Assembly: GCA_947647735.1 (NCBI GenBank) | Contig: CANSLJ010000038.1 | Span: forward strand, 1-32,205 | Source: an uncultured bacterium | GTDB lineage: Bacteria; Bacillota; Clostridia; Lachnospirales; Lachnospiraceae | Reading direction: 5' to 3' | Length of the DNA: 32,205 bases | Shown here: piece by piece, positions 16,369 through 24,142 of the stretch | How the letters are laid out: every line of letters starts with the position of its first letter | Numbering within the stretch: the stretch's first letter is position 1 | The notes under the pieces: model-generated | The model's input: only the letters and a program-made list of their open reading frames with translations | What the model was told of the DNA's origin: nothing | Databases searched by the model: none | Position numbers and translations under genes: made by a program

Positions 16369-16434
16369 TTTAGCGGATAACGTAAAAGGCAATCGTGAAT
16401 GGCAATAGATGAATAGAGATATATGAAAAGAAAG

Positions 16435-16500
16435 CAGGGAAGTCCGGCAAAAGAACTGATTCATCAGTAAAAGGCAGGGCTTCCTGTTTTCAAAAACAGG
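16435..16500 (+). promoter_or_regulatory. Overlapping hairpins before 4hbD (possible attenuator)
   Basis: CAGGGAAGTCC (16435-16445) can pair with GGGCTTCCTG (16477-16486), with one bulge and one G-U pair, followed by TTTT, and it encloses a smaller ACTGA/TCAGT hairpin (16455-16468). The same CCTG then also pairs with ACAGG in a second hairpin, CCTGTTT/AAACAGG (16483-16500), that covers part of the 4hbD ribosome binding site AGGAG (16498-16502). The two structures exclude each other. It could be an intercistronic terminator or attenuator; function is inferred. Confidence 0.5.
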
Positions 16501-16511
16501 AGAAAATGACA

Positions 16512-17648
16512 ATGAAACAGATTTTGATAAAGCCCGAGATACACTCTTATGATACATTTCATACATTTGCGGCAGAGTATGCGCTGGGAGAGCAGGATGT
16601 GATCCTGACCAACGAATACATCTACAACCCTATCATGGCAGCAGAAGATCTGAAATGTGCGGTGATCTATCAGGAAAAATATGGGACGGGTGAACCCACG
16701 GATGTAATGACAGAGGCGATCCTGGAGGAAGTGAGAAAATATGACGCACGAAGGATCATCGCGGTGGGCGGTGGAACGATCATCGATATAGCCAAGGTTC
16801 TGGTGCTGGAGGGTGCTGATCGGATTGACGATATGTATGAAAATATGGCAGAGCTGAAAAAGGGGAAGGAATTGATCATCATCCCTACCACATGTGGTAC
16901 GGGCAGCGAGGTGACCAATATTGCGGTGCTTAACAGGACAAAACTGGGAACAAAACAGGGCATGGTTTCCCAGGCGATGTTCGCGGACAAGGCGGTGCTG
17001 ATCCCGGAATTTCTCGGGAGCCTTCCCTATAAGGTATTTGCGACAAGTTCCATTGACGCGCTTGTCCACGCCGTGGAATCTTATCTGAATCCCGATGCCA
17101 CCGTTTTTTCCGAGATGTATTCTGTGAAAGCGATCGAGATGCTTTTGGAGGGGTATTGCAGGATCGCGGAGGAGGGGACAGAGGCATGGAAAAAGGACGC
17201 GGAGAAGTATCTGATCGCCAGCAATATGGCGGGGATCGGGTTTTCCAACAACGGCTGCGGGGCTGTCCATGCCATGGCCTATGCGATCGGCGGCAAATAT
17301 CATGTGCCCCACGGGGAGAGCAATTATCAGTTCTTTGTGCCGGTTCTGAAGTTATATGAGAGGAAGGTTACCGGGGGGAAAATGGCGGAGTTGAAAAATA
17401 TTCTGAAGGCATGCATGGTAAACGGGGGATTTGGCGGCGCAGACAGTGACGAAAGTGCCATAGACCTGCTGAGGAGCCTGCTGGATAAAGTGCTTCCTGC
17501 AAAGAAGATGTCCGAATACGGCGTGGTGCAGGAAGATATCGTTCCTTTCGCACAGAGCACCGTGGACAACCAGCAGAGATTGCTGAAGAACAGTCATGTG
17601 CCGCTCAGTCAGGATGAAATTCAGGCTGTTTATCAGGAATGCCTGTAA
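16512..17648 (+). CDS. 4hbD: 4-Hydroxybutyrate dehydrogenase (iron-type alcohol dehydrogenase)
   Basis: A 378-residue group III (iron-dependent) alcohol dehydrogenase that strongly resembles the Clostridium kluyveri 4-hydroxybutyrate dehydrogenase along its length (for example FDTF-type start, CGTGSEVTNI, HVPHGESNYQFF). It interconverts succinate semialdehyde and 4-hydroxybutyrate with NAD(H). The cofactor motif GGGT is at 86-89. Metal ligands are D182, H186 (SSIDALVHAVES), H253 and H267 (HVPHG), with the family spacing. The ATG at 16512 is preferred because AGGAG lies 9 nt upstream; the ATG at 16506 is only 3 nt from it. It begins the 4-hydroxybutyrate section of the cluster, 53 nt before the dehydratase gene. 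Confidence 0.9.
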   Translation: MKQILIKPEIHSYDTFHTFAAEYALGEQDVILTNEYIYNPIMAAEDLKCAVIYQEKYGTGEPTDVMTEAILEEVRKYDARRIIAVGGGTIIDIAKVLVLEGADRIDDMYENMAELKKGKELIIIPTTCGTGSEVTNIAVLNRTKLGTKQGMVSQAMFADKAVLIPEFLGSLPYKVFATSSIDALVHAVESYLNPDATVFSEMYSVKAIEMLLEGYCRIAEEGTEAWKKDAEKYLIASNMAGIGFSNNGCGAVHAMAYAIGGKYHVPHGESNYQFFVPVLKLYERKVTGGKMAELKNILKACMVNGGFGGADSDESAIDLLRSLLDKVLPAKKMSEYGVVQEDIVPFAQSTVDNQQRLLKNSHVPLSQDEIQAVYQECL

Positions 17649-17701
17649 AGCGAAACGATGAAGATAAACGAACGGGATCAAAAGAAAAAGGAGAGAAGAT
17701 T

Positions 17702-19153
17702 ATGGCAATGATGACAGGTGAGCAGTATGTCGAGAGCATGCGCGCAATGAAATTGAAAGTATATATGTTTGGAAAGAAGATTGAGAATCCGGTGGATGAT
17801 CCGATCCTTCGTCCCTCCCTCAATTCCGTAAAGGCAACCTATGATCTGGCGCAGAACCCGGAGTACGAGGATTTGATGACAGCCACATCCATATTTACAG
17901 GGGAGAAAATAAACCGGTTTTTACATATCCATCAAAGTCCGGAGGATCTGGTGAAAAAAGTAAAGATGCAGAGACTCTGCGGACAGCAGACGGCGGCATG
18001 TTTTCAGAGATGTGTCGGCATGGATGCGTTCAATGCGGTTTACAGTACGTCTTATGAGATCGATAAAAAATACGGGACTTCCTACTTTGAGAATTTTAAA
18101 AAGTTTGCAGCCTACTGTCAGGAGAAAGACTTTACGGTGGATGGCGCAATGACAGATCCGAAGGGGGACAGAGGGCTTGCGCCTCATGCCCAGCCCGATC
18201 CTGACATGTATCTCCGGGTAGTGGAGAAGAGGGAGGACGGCATTGTGGTCAGAGGGGCAAAGGCGCATCAGACCGGGGCGATCAACTCTCAGGAGATCCT
18301 GATCATGCCGACCATTTCCATGGGACCGGAGGATAAGGATTATGCGGTGGCATTTGCGGTTCCCACTGACACGGAAGGGATCACTATGATCATCGGAAGA
18401 CAGTCCTGCGATACGAGAAAGCTGGAAGGTTCCGAACTGGATGTGGGAAACAGTGAATTTGGCGGTGTGGAAGCGCTGGTTATTTTTGACGATGTGTTTG
18501 TGCCCAACGACAGGATCTTCCTGAACGGCGAATATGAGTTTGCGGGAATGCTGGTGGAGCGGTTTGCGGGGTATCACAGACAGAGCTACGGCGGATGTAA
18601 AGTGGGCGTGGGAGATGTGCTGATCGGAGCGTCCGCTCTGGCGGCGGAGTATAACGGGGTGGCAAAAGCTTCTCATATTAAGGACAAGCTGATCGAGATG
18701 ATACACCTGAATGAAACTTTGTACTGCTGCGGCATCGCCTGCTCTGCGGAAGGGTCAGAGACTGAATCCGGCAACTATATGATCGATCTGCTTCTTGCCA
18801 ATGTGTGCAAACAGAATGTGACAAGATTTCCCTACGAGATCGCACGGCTGGCGGAGGACATTGCGGGCGGTATTATGGTAACCGCTCCCTCGGAGGCTGA
18901 TCTCAGAGGGGAGGAGACCGGAAAATGGGTGGAAAAATATATGGTTGGCGCAGCGGGCGTTTCCGTTGAAAACAGGATCCGCATTCTCAGGCTGATCGAA
19001 AATCTGTGTCTCGGCACAGCTGCAGTCGGTTACCGCACGGAATCCCTGCACGGAGCCGGGAGCCCTCAGGCACAGCGGATCATGATCTCCCGTCAGGGCA
19101 ATCTGCCTATGAAGAAAGAGCTTGCAAAGAAGATTGCTAAAGTGAAAGAGTAA
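17702..19153 (+). CDS. abfD: 4-Hydroxybutyryl-CoA dehydratase / vinylacetyl-CoA isomerase
   Basis: A 483-residue flavin and [4Fe-4S] enzyme, very similar throughout to AbfD of Clostridium aminobutyricum. It dehydrates 4-hydroxybutyryl-CoA to crotonyl-CoA by a radical mechanism and is oxygen-sensitive. All four cluster ligands are present: C100 and C104 (CFQRC), H292 and C299 (GYHRQSYGGC). Other hallmarks are VDGAMTDPKGDRGLAP, VRGAKAHQTGAINS, HLNETLYCCGIACSAEG and TESLHGAGSPQAQRIMI. The loop after residue 420 (SEADLRGEETGKW) is a few residues shorter than in C. aminobutyricum. The ATG at 17702 follows AAGGAG by 8 nt. Its neighbours supply the substrate (CoA-transferase) and probably the cluster (Nfu-like protein). 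Confidence 0.95.
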   Translation: MAMMTGEQYVESMRAMKLKVYMFGKKIENPVDDPILRPSLNSVKATYDLAQNPEYEDLMTATSIFTGEKINRFLHIHQSPEDLVKKVKMQRLCGQQTAACFQRCVGMDAFNAVYSTSYEIDKKYGTSYFENFKKFAAYCQEKDFTVDGAMTDPKGDRGLAPHAQPDPDMYLRVVEKREDGIVVRGAKAHQTGAINSQEILIMPTISMGPEDKDYAVAFAVPTDTEGITMIIGRQSCDTRKLEGSELDVGNSEFGGVEALVIFDDVFVPNDRIFLNGEYEFAGMLVERFAGYHRQSYGGCKVGVGDVLIGASALAAEYNGVAKASHIKDKLIEMIHLNETLYCCGIACSAEGSETESGNYMIDLLLANVCKQNVTRFPYEIARLAEDIAGGIMVTAPSEADLRGEETGKWVEKYMVGAAGVSVENRIRILRLIENLCLGTAAVGYRTESLHGAGSPQAQRIMISRQGNLPMKKELAKKIAKVKE

Positions 19154-19180
19154 CGGATGGACATCGGAGGTTATGGTAAT

Positions 19181-20491
19181 ATGGAATGGCAGAAAATTTA
19201 TGATGAGCGCAGAGTGGATGCTGAGGAAGCGATCAGGCTGATCCATGACGGGGACCGTGTTGTGATCGGGCATGCGGTGGGCGTTCCCCTTGCGATCACC
19301 GATGTACTGGTGGAGCATAAGGAGGATTACAGGGATGTTGAGATCGTACAGATGGTTTCCATGGGAAATGCCAGATTTTCAGAACCGGGGACAGAGGGAC
19401 ATTTTCGGCTGAATTCCTTTTTTCTGGGGGTGCAGTCCAGGCCTGCGGTGAAGGAGGGGCGGGGAGATTTTACACCCTGCTGCTTCTCGGAGGTACCCGG
19501 ATTATTCAGGGAGTATTTGCCGGTGGATGTAGCTGTCGTGATCGTAACGCCGCCGGATAAGGACGGCTACTGCAGCTGCGGCATTTCTGTGGATTATACG
19601 TTGCCTGCGGCGAGATGCGCAAAAAGAGTGATCGCGCAGGTAAATCCGCGGATGCCCAGGACGCATGGAGATACTTTTTTACATGTGTCCGAGATCGATG
19701 CGTTTGTGGAGATAGAGGAGCCTGTTCTGGAGCTTTCGCTCCCGAAGATCAGTGAGGTGGAAAAAGCAATCGGGGAAAACTGTGCGAAGCTGATTCACGA
19801 TGGGGATACGTTGCAGCTCGGCATCGGCGCGATCCCGGATGCGGTCCTTCTGTTCCTGAAAGACAAAAAGGATCTGGGCATCCATTCGGAAATGATATCG
19901 GACGGCGTTGTGGAACTGATCGAGGCGGGTGTGATAACCAACAAGAAGAAAACGCTGCATCCGGGGAAGACGGTGGTTACTTTTCTGATGGGAACAAAGA
20001 GGCTGTATGATTATGCGGATGATAATCCGTCCCTGTACATGTGCCCGGTGGATTATGTAAACGATCCGTTTATCATTGCCCGGAATGACGGAATGGTCTC
20101 CATCAATTCCTGCATTCAGGTGGATCTTCAGGGACAGGTTGCCGCTGAGAGCGCAGGGCTCTCCCAGATATCCGGCATCGGCGGCCAGGTTGATTTTGTC
20201 CGCGGCGCAAGGAGGAGCAGAGGGGGAAAGTCTATTATGGCGATCGGCTCCACGGCAAAGAGGGGCACAGTATCCAAGATCGTGCCGTTTCTGGACGAGG
20301 GAGCGGCGGTAACTACCTCCAGAACGGATGTGGATTATATTGTGACGGAATATGGTATTGCGGCTCTGAGAGGAAAGACGTTAAGGGAGCGTGCGGCGGC
20401 GCTGATCCGCATCGCGCATCCGGATTTCAGAGAAGGACTGGCTGCCGAGTATGAGAGGAGATTTTCGTGTAAATATGGGGAGCCGGATTGA
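19181..20491 (+). CDS. abfT: 4-Hydroxybutyrate CoA-transferase
   Basis: A 436-residue family I CoA-transferase of the AbfT/Cat2 type, which moves CoA from acetyl-CoA or butyryl-CoA to 4-hydroxybutyrate. The glutamate that forms the covalent intermediate is E237 in GIHSEMISDGVVEL, equal to E238 of C. aminobutyricum AbfT. The oxyanion and CoA motifs QLGIGAIPDAVL and QISGIGGQVDFVRGA are intact. The start MEWQKIYDERR at 19181 matches the family N-terminus and lies 10 nt after GGAGG; a longer reading from 19157 is open but unlikely. It lies 27 nt downstream of abfD and 22 nt upstream of the Nfu-like gene, so all are probably one transcript. Confidence 0.93.
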   Translation: MEWQKIYDERRVDAEEAIRLIHDGDRVVIGHAVGVPLAITDVLVEHKEDYRDVEIVQMVSMGNARFSEPGTEGHFRLNSFFLGVQSRPAVKEGRGDFTPCCFSEVPGLFREYLPVDVAVVIVTPPDKDGYCSCGISVDYTLPAARCAKRVIAQVNPRMPRTHGDTFLHVSEIDAFVEIEEPVLELSLPKISEVEKAIGENCAKLIHDGDTLQLGIGAIPDAVLLFLKDKKDLGIHSEMISDGVVELIEAGVITNKKKTLHPGKTVVTFLMGTKRLYDYADDNPSLYMCPVDYVNDPFIIARNDGMVSINSCIQVDLQGQVAAESAGLSQISGIGGQVDFVRGARRSRGGKSIMAIGSTAKRGTVSKIVPFLDEGAAVTTSRTDVDYIVTEYGIAALRGKTLRERAAALIRIAHPDFREGLAAEYERRFSCKYGEPD

Positions 20492-20513
20492 AAACAGTAT
20501 AGGGATCTTGAGC

Positions 20514-20807
20514 ATGGAAGAGAAGAAAAAGCAAATAGAAGCTGTTTTAGAAAAATATGTGGCGCCATATCTGGCACAACATGGGGGGAACCTTTATCTG
20601 GAAGAGGTCAGAGATGATGTTGCCTATGTAAGATTTACCGGGCACTGCAGCGGTTGCCCGTCTGCGAAGCATACGCTGGAAGGCGTTGTAAAGGAGGAAC
20701 TTTTGAAGCATACAGATGCGGTGAAGGATGTGAAGCTGGCGGAGGGGGTGAGCGATGAGCTGTATGAGCTGGGGAGGGCGGTGCTGCGGCGTGAGGTGAA
20801 GCTGTAG
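20514..20807 (+). CDS. NifU C-terminal domain (Nfu-type) Fe-S scaffold protein
   Basis: A 97-residue protein consisting almost entirely of an Nfu domain, which carries and transfers iron-sulfur clusters. Residues AQHGGNLYLEEVRDDVAYVRF and the cluster-binding C45-x2-C48 (GHCSGCPSAKHTLEGVV) are diagnostic. The ATG at 20514 gives the usual family N-terminus (MEEKKKQIEAVLEKYV); its ribosome binding site (AGGGA) is modest. It is the last gene of the 4-hydroxybutyrate cluster. The position suggests that it helps mature the [4Fe-4S] cluster of the dehydratase, although general housekeeping use cannot be excluded. Confidence 0.88.
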   Translation: MEEKKKQIEAVLEKYVAPYLAQHGGNLYLEEVRDDVAYVRFTGHCSGCPSAKHTLEGVVKEELLKHTDAVKDVKLAEGVSDELYELGRAVLRREVKL

Positions 20808-20849
20808 AAGAGACGATCCCGGCCGCCTGTGAAAATAGTGAAAAAATGA

Positions 20850-20878
20850 TTGACAACAGCCTGCGTTGAATATATATT
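20850..20878 (+). promoter_or_regulatory. Sigma-A promoter of the DMT transporter gene
   Basis: A perfect TTGACA (20850-20855), 17-bp spacer, and TATATT (20873-20878). It starts 42 nt after the Nfu gene's stop and reads into the DMT gene. No clear terminator was seen between the Nfu gene and this promoter. Confidence 0.8.
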
Positions 20879-20894
20879 AAAAAATACAAGATGA

Positions 20895-20910
20895 GATAAA
20901 ACGTTTCATC
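20895..20910. promoter_or_regulatory. LacI-type operator before the DMT gene
   Basis: GATAAAACGTTTCATC is a 16-bp palindrome with one mismatched pair and differs at a single base from the perfect palindrome at 23083-23098. It lies 17 nt after the -10 box, where a bound repressor would block transcription. The likely ligand is the LacI-type regulator encoded at 21833-22852. Confidence 0.7.
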
Positions 20911-20953
20911 AAACCTGCCAAAAAAATAAAATTTGCACATAGGGGATAAGATT

Positions 20954-21820
20954 ATGATCTACTTGATGATTTCATTAGCAGGCTTTTGTATGTTGTCGAT
21001 CGGATTTAAGCTGGTCAGTATTTACCACGCTGATATGAGAAGGGTAATATTTATCAATTATATTGCGGCAACGGCGCTGACAATGGCAGTGGCGCTCCTG
21101 AGTCTGAAAGATAAAAATATTTTTGAAGGATTTGGAGATGGCGGTTTTTGGAAGATGGCATGCCTGGCGGTTGCGCTGGGACTTTCCATGATCCAGAATC
21201 TGTGGTGTACGGAAGTGAGTACGGACAAAAACGGCCTTGGAAGCACAACTTTTTTCAGCCGGGCGGGTTTTTTGATCTGCATTATCCTTTCAGCGGTGCT
21301 GTGGCAGGATTTTCCGGGAATTCTCCAGGCGGCGGGCATTCTGGTGCTGCTGGTGTCCATGGCGGAGATGATGCGCGGGACTCAGGATGGAAGCGTGGCA
21401 GGCGACCGAAAGCTGTTTCCTGTTTTGTTCATAGGAAGCGGGCTGGTGTTCTTTTTTAATGCGGTATACGGGAAATATTTTCCGGCGGAATTTAAACCGC
21501 TTTTTCTGTCTATCGTGTTTATGGTGACGCTTATCAGCAGCATAGTCCTGTTATTCCGTGGAGGAAAGGAACAAAGCGGTTCTCTGGCCGCAGATATTCT
21601 GCTGGGCAGTGTGATCGGTATATCAAATGCGATCGGCACTTTCTTTCAGCTCAAAAGCCTGGACTTTTTAAGCGTTGCCATAGTGATGCCGGTATCTGCA
21701 GCCGGAAATCTGCTGATCGTGGCACTGGCAGGGCGATTTTGCTTTAAGGAAAAGGGCAATCGCCATACCGTGATAGCGCTGGTCCTGGCGGTGATCAGCC
21801 TGATTCTCATCAATATATAA
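20954..21820 (+). CDS. DMT superfamily transporter
   Basis: A 288-residue protein with about ten hydrophobic helices arranged as two similar halves, the layout of EamA/DMT metabolite transporters. The start at 20954 is preceded by AGGGGATAAG; the longer TTG reading from 20933 is less likely. The second half ends with LLIVALAGRFCFKEKGNRHTVIALVLAVISLILI, the typical final-helix pattern. Its promoter and LacI-type operator closely match those of the nucleoside hydrolase operon. That suggests, by inference only, transport of a nucleobase, ribose or nucleoside. It is convergent with the LacI gene, 12 nt apart, with no terminator visible between them. Confidence 0.75.
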   Translation: MIYLMISLAGFCMLSIGFKLVSIYHADMRRVIFINYIAATALTMAVALLSLKDKNIFEGFGDGGFWKMACLAVALGLSMIQNLWCTEVSTDKNGLGSTTFFSRAGFLICIILSAVLWQDFPGILQAAGILVLLVSMAEMMRGTQDGSVAGDRKLFPVLFIGSGLVFFFNAVYGKYFPAEFKPLFLSIVFMVTLISSIVLLFRGGKEQSGSLAADILLGSVIGISNAIGTFFQLKSLDFLSVAIVMPVSAAGNLLIVALAGRFCFKEKGNRHTVIALVLAVISLILINI

Positions 21821-21832
21821 GAAGGCTGTTTA

Positions 21833-22852
21833 TCAGTCTATCTTCCGGGTGCTTTTCCTGAGGATCAGCTTCAGATCGAAAGTAGTGATCACAGGTTTGG
21901 CATCCGGATGTTCGGCGGCGTGGATCAGGATCCTCGCCGCTTCTTTTCCCATTTCATAGACGGGCTGGCGTACCGTGGTAAGAGGAACCGTTAAGATGGC
22001 AGACAAAAAATGGTCATCATATCCGACAACGGATACATCTTCCGGCACGGATAAATTGTATTTGGAAAGGCCGTTGTATACGCCGTAAGCCATCAGATCA
22101 TTCAGGGCAAAGACAGCCGTGAATTCCCTGTCACAGAGATAATCAATACCGTTCAGGCCTGATTCATAGGTATAGTCCCCTTCGTAAACCAGATCGTCAT
22201 CCCATTTCAGATTATATTTATGGAAAGCCCTTTTACAGCCTTCCAGACGGCTCTGTGCTGCTTCCAGGCCGGAAGGACCGGTAATAAAGGCAATTTTCCG
22301 GTGTCCCAGTGAGAGCAGGTGGAGGGTTGCGATATAACCGCCTTTTTCGTGGTCACAGACAACTGCGTTGATCGGTTCTCTGTAGTTGGTCAGGTCGGTC
22401 TGAACGATTGGAACCTTCATGGAAAGAAGCAGTTCCCTGTTGGAGTCATAAATGGAATCATCAGCAGAAGACGGTGTGGTAACAATTGCGACACCGTCTA
22501 TGTTTTTCGCGTAAAGTGCTTCGATATACTGTTTTTCTCTCAGGGGATGCTGGTTGGTGGTACATAAGATCATGCTCCAGTTCATTTCCTGGCAGACATC
22601 TTCCAGACCTTTGGCATAAGTGGCATAATAGTCGTTTCGGATATCCGGAATGACCAGTCCCAGGGTATAGCTGCGGCTGGTCCGCAGGTTGACGGCAGCA
22701 AAACTGGGGTGGTATCCCATTTCCTGTGCCAGGGCTTTGACCTTGTTTTTGGTGCTCTCGGAAATGCGGGAAGGGCGGTTATTTAAAACAAGAGATACGG
22801 TGGCAGGAGAAAGTCCTGCCGCCTGCGCGATGTCTGTGATCGTAACTTTCAT
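21833..22852 (-). CDS. LacI family transcriptional regulator
   Basis: A 339-residue repressor. The N-terminal helix-turn-helix is unmistakable: TITDIAQAAGLSPATVSLVLN (residues 3-23) with hinge-helix region RISESTKNKVKALAQEMGYHPS. The rest is a periplasmic-binding-protein-like effector domain (SYTLGLVIPDIRNDYYATYA, FALNDLMAYGVYNGL, VSVVGYDD). It sits between the DMT gene and the nucleoside operon; both have near-identical palindromic operators next to their promoters, so I infer that it represses both. The effector is probably a nucleoside, nucleobase or ribose. A second, differently spaced palindrome lies upstream of its own gene. Confidence 0.93.
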   Translation of the reverse strand: MKVTITDIAQAAGLSPATVSLVLNNRPSRISESTKNKVKALAQEMGYHPSFAAVNLRTSRSYTLGLVIPDIRNDYYATYAKGLEDVCQEMNWSMILCTTNQHPLREKQYIEALYAKNIDGVAIVTTPSSADDSIYDSNRELLLSMKVPIVQTDLTNYREPINAVVCDHEKGGYIATLHLLSLGHRKIAFITGPSGLEAAQSRLEGCKRAFHKYNLKWDDDLVYEGDYTYESGLNGIDYLCDREFTAVFALNDLMAYGVYNGLSKYNLSVPEDVSVVGYDDHFLSAILTVPLTTVRQPVYEMGKEAARILIHAAEHPDAKPVITTFDLKLILRKSTRKID

Positions 22853-22891
22853 ATTGAAATTCCTTTTCAGAAAAAATCATTCTATCAGGGT

Positions 22892-22918
22892 TGTCAAAAG
22901 TTGATAAATGTTTATCAA
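22892..22918 (-). promoter_or_regulatory. LacI gene upstream region: -35 box and palindrome
   Basis: On the minus strand TTGACA (22897-22892) is a good -35 for the LacI gene; the matching -10 is weak. Directly upstream lies TTGATAAATGTTTATCAA (22901-22918), with two perfect 8-bp arms around a TG centre. Its GATAAA half-sites equal those of the operators at 20895 and 23083 but are set 2 rather than 4 bp apart. It may serve autoregulation. The remaining 300-bp gap to the hydrolase start holds only AT-rich sequence and the promoter described separately. Confidence 0.45.
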
Positions 22919-23038
22919 AGATTACCATATTTAAGAGAAAACTGCAACTGTATAATGCATAAATCTGATGAAAGTTGTGAAATTGCACAAAAAAAGGACG
23001 GAATATTTGTATATAACAGCAAAAAAACTAAAATAAAG

Positions 23039-23068
23039 TTGACAAAAGGTTTTACCATGTGTTATTCT
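23039..23068 (+). promoter_or_regulatory. Promoter of the nucleoside operon
   Basis: A perfect TTGACA (23039-23044), an 18-bp spacer and TATTCT (23063-23068), 85 nt before the first hydrolase start. The arrangement relative to the downstream palindrome (15 nt) is nearly the same as at the DMT gene (17 nt). Confidence 0.65.
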
Positions 23069-23082
23069 GTTTTCGCAGGGAG

Positions 23083-23098
23083 GATAAAACGTTTTATC
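23083..23098. promoter_or_regulatory. LacI-type operator of the nucleoside operon
   Basis: GATAAAACGTTTTATC is a perfect 16-bp palindrome centred on CG, just downstream of the promoter and about 55 nt before the hydrolase start. Its near-identity to the site at 20895-20910 and the adjacent LacI gene support repression by that protein. Confidence 0.78.
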
Positions 23099-23152
23099 TT
23101 TTACGGCCGAAAGGATGGAACATTTTAAACAAACCGGAAAGGAAAAGGAATT

Positions 23153-24100
23153 ATGAGTGATAGAAGAAAAATTATTATTGACTGCGACCCCGGACATGAC
23201 GATGCGGTAGCGATCATGCTGGCGGCGCGCAACCCGAAGATAGAGCTTCTTGGAATTACAACCGTGCGCGGAAACCAGACTCTTGAAAAAGTAACGAAAA
23301 ATGCTTTGAATATCTGCCAGTATCTGGGAATTGATGTTCCGGTTTGTCAGGGACTCGGCGAAGCGATCGTGCGGAAATCACCGCCGGTAGAAGAGAGAGT
23401 GCACGGGGACAGCGGACTGGACGGTCCCGTATTTGATCCGTTAACAAAGCAGCTGGATCCCAGACATGCGGTAGATTTCATTATAGAAACCGTACTGAAT
23501 GCGGATTCCCCTGTGACATTAGTACCGACAGGGCCTTTAAGCAATATCGCTATGGCGATAAAAAAGGAGCCCAGAATACTCGAAAATATTGATGAAATAG
23601 TTTTGATGGGAGGCGCTTATCAGCACGGAAACGTGACCGCAGCTGCCGAATTTAATATTTATGCGGATGCCGAAGCGGCACATGTGGTATTCAGCTGCGG
23701 CCGCAGGGTGGTTATGATGGGGCTGGACCTGACAAGACAGGCGCTCTGCTATCCGGAGATCGTGGAGAGGATGGAGAAGGTAAAGACCAGGGCAGGAAAA
23801 CTGTTTGTGGATCTGATGAAATTTTTCTGTATGACACAGAAGAGGACTTTTGGGTGGGAAGGCGGCCCGCTGCATGATCCTACCACGATAGCGTATCTGA
23901 TCGATCCGTCCTGTATCGAAACGAAGGATATGTATTCGGAGATCGATATTACCGGCGGCCCGAGCCATGGACGTACCAACTGTGATTTCTTTAATCTTAT
24001 GAAAGATAAAGAGATGAACAGCAAAGTAGCGGTGAAACTTGATGTGGAAAAGTTCTGGGATATCGTGGAAGATAACTTACGGCTGTATGACAGCATCTGA
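23153..24100 (+). CDS. Nucleoside hydrolase (inosine/uridine-preferring type)
   Basis: A 315-residue cytoplasmic nucleoside N-ribohydrolase, which splits ribonucleosides to base and ribose. The calcium-binding motif is D10-x-D12-x3-D16-D17 (DCDPGHDDA). H84 in HGDSGLDGP and H241 in GPLHDPTTIAYL correspond in context to the two active-site histidines of the pyrimidine-specific E. coli enzyme RihB, and N168 (AAEFNIYADAEAA) is the ribose-binding Asn. This points to a RihA/RihB-like enzyme, though the exact base preference cannot be read safely. It is first in the operon, directly behind the LacI-type operator, and is followed after 42 nt by the nucleoside-type binding lipoprotein. Confidence 0.92.
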   Translation: MSDRRKIIIDCDPGHDDAVAIMLAARNPKIELLGITTVRGNQTLEKVTKNALNICQYLGIDVPVCQGLGEAIVRKSPPVEERVHGDSGLDGPVFDPLTKQLDPRHAVDFIIETVLNADSPVTLVPTGPLSNIAMAIKKEPRILENIDEIVLMGGAYQHGNVTAAAEFNIYADAEAAHVVFSCGRRVVMMGLDLTRQALCYPEIVERMEKVKTRAGKLFVDLMKFFCMTQKRTFGWEGGPLHDPTTIAYLIDPSCIETKDMYSEIDITGGPSHGRTNCDFFNLMKDKEMNSKVAVKLDVEKFWDIVEDNLRLYDSI

Positions 24101-24142
24101 TAACCTGAGAAGAAACAGCATAGAAAGAGAAGGGAATATAAT

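Noticed and set aside
12111-17648. Sulfoquinovose or sulfosugar pathway (transaldolase plus iron-type dehydrogenase)
   Set aside because: No isomerase, sulfoquinovosidase or sulfonate-type genes are present, and the dehydrogenase matches 4-hydroxybutyrate dehydrogenase closely and is followed by abfD and abfT.
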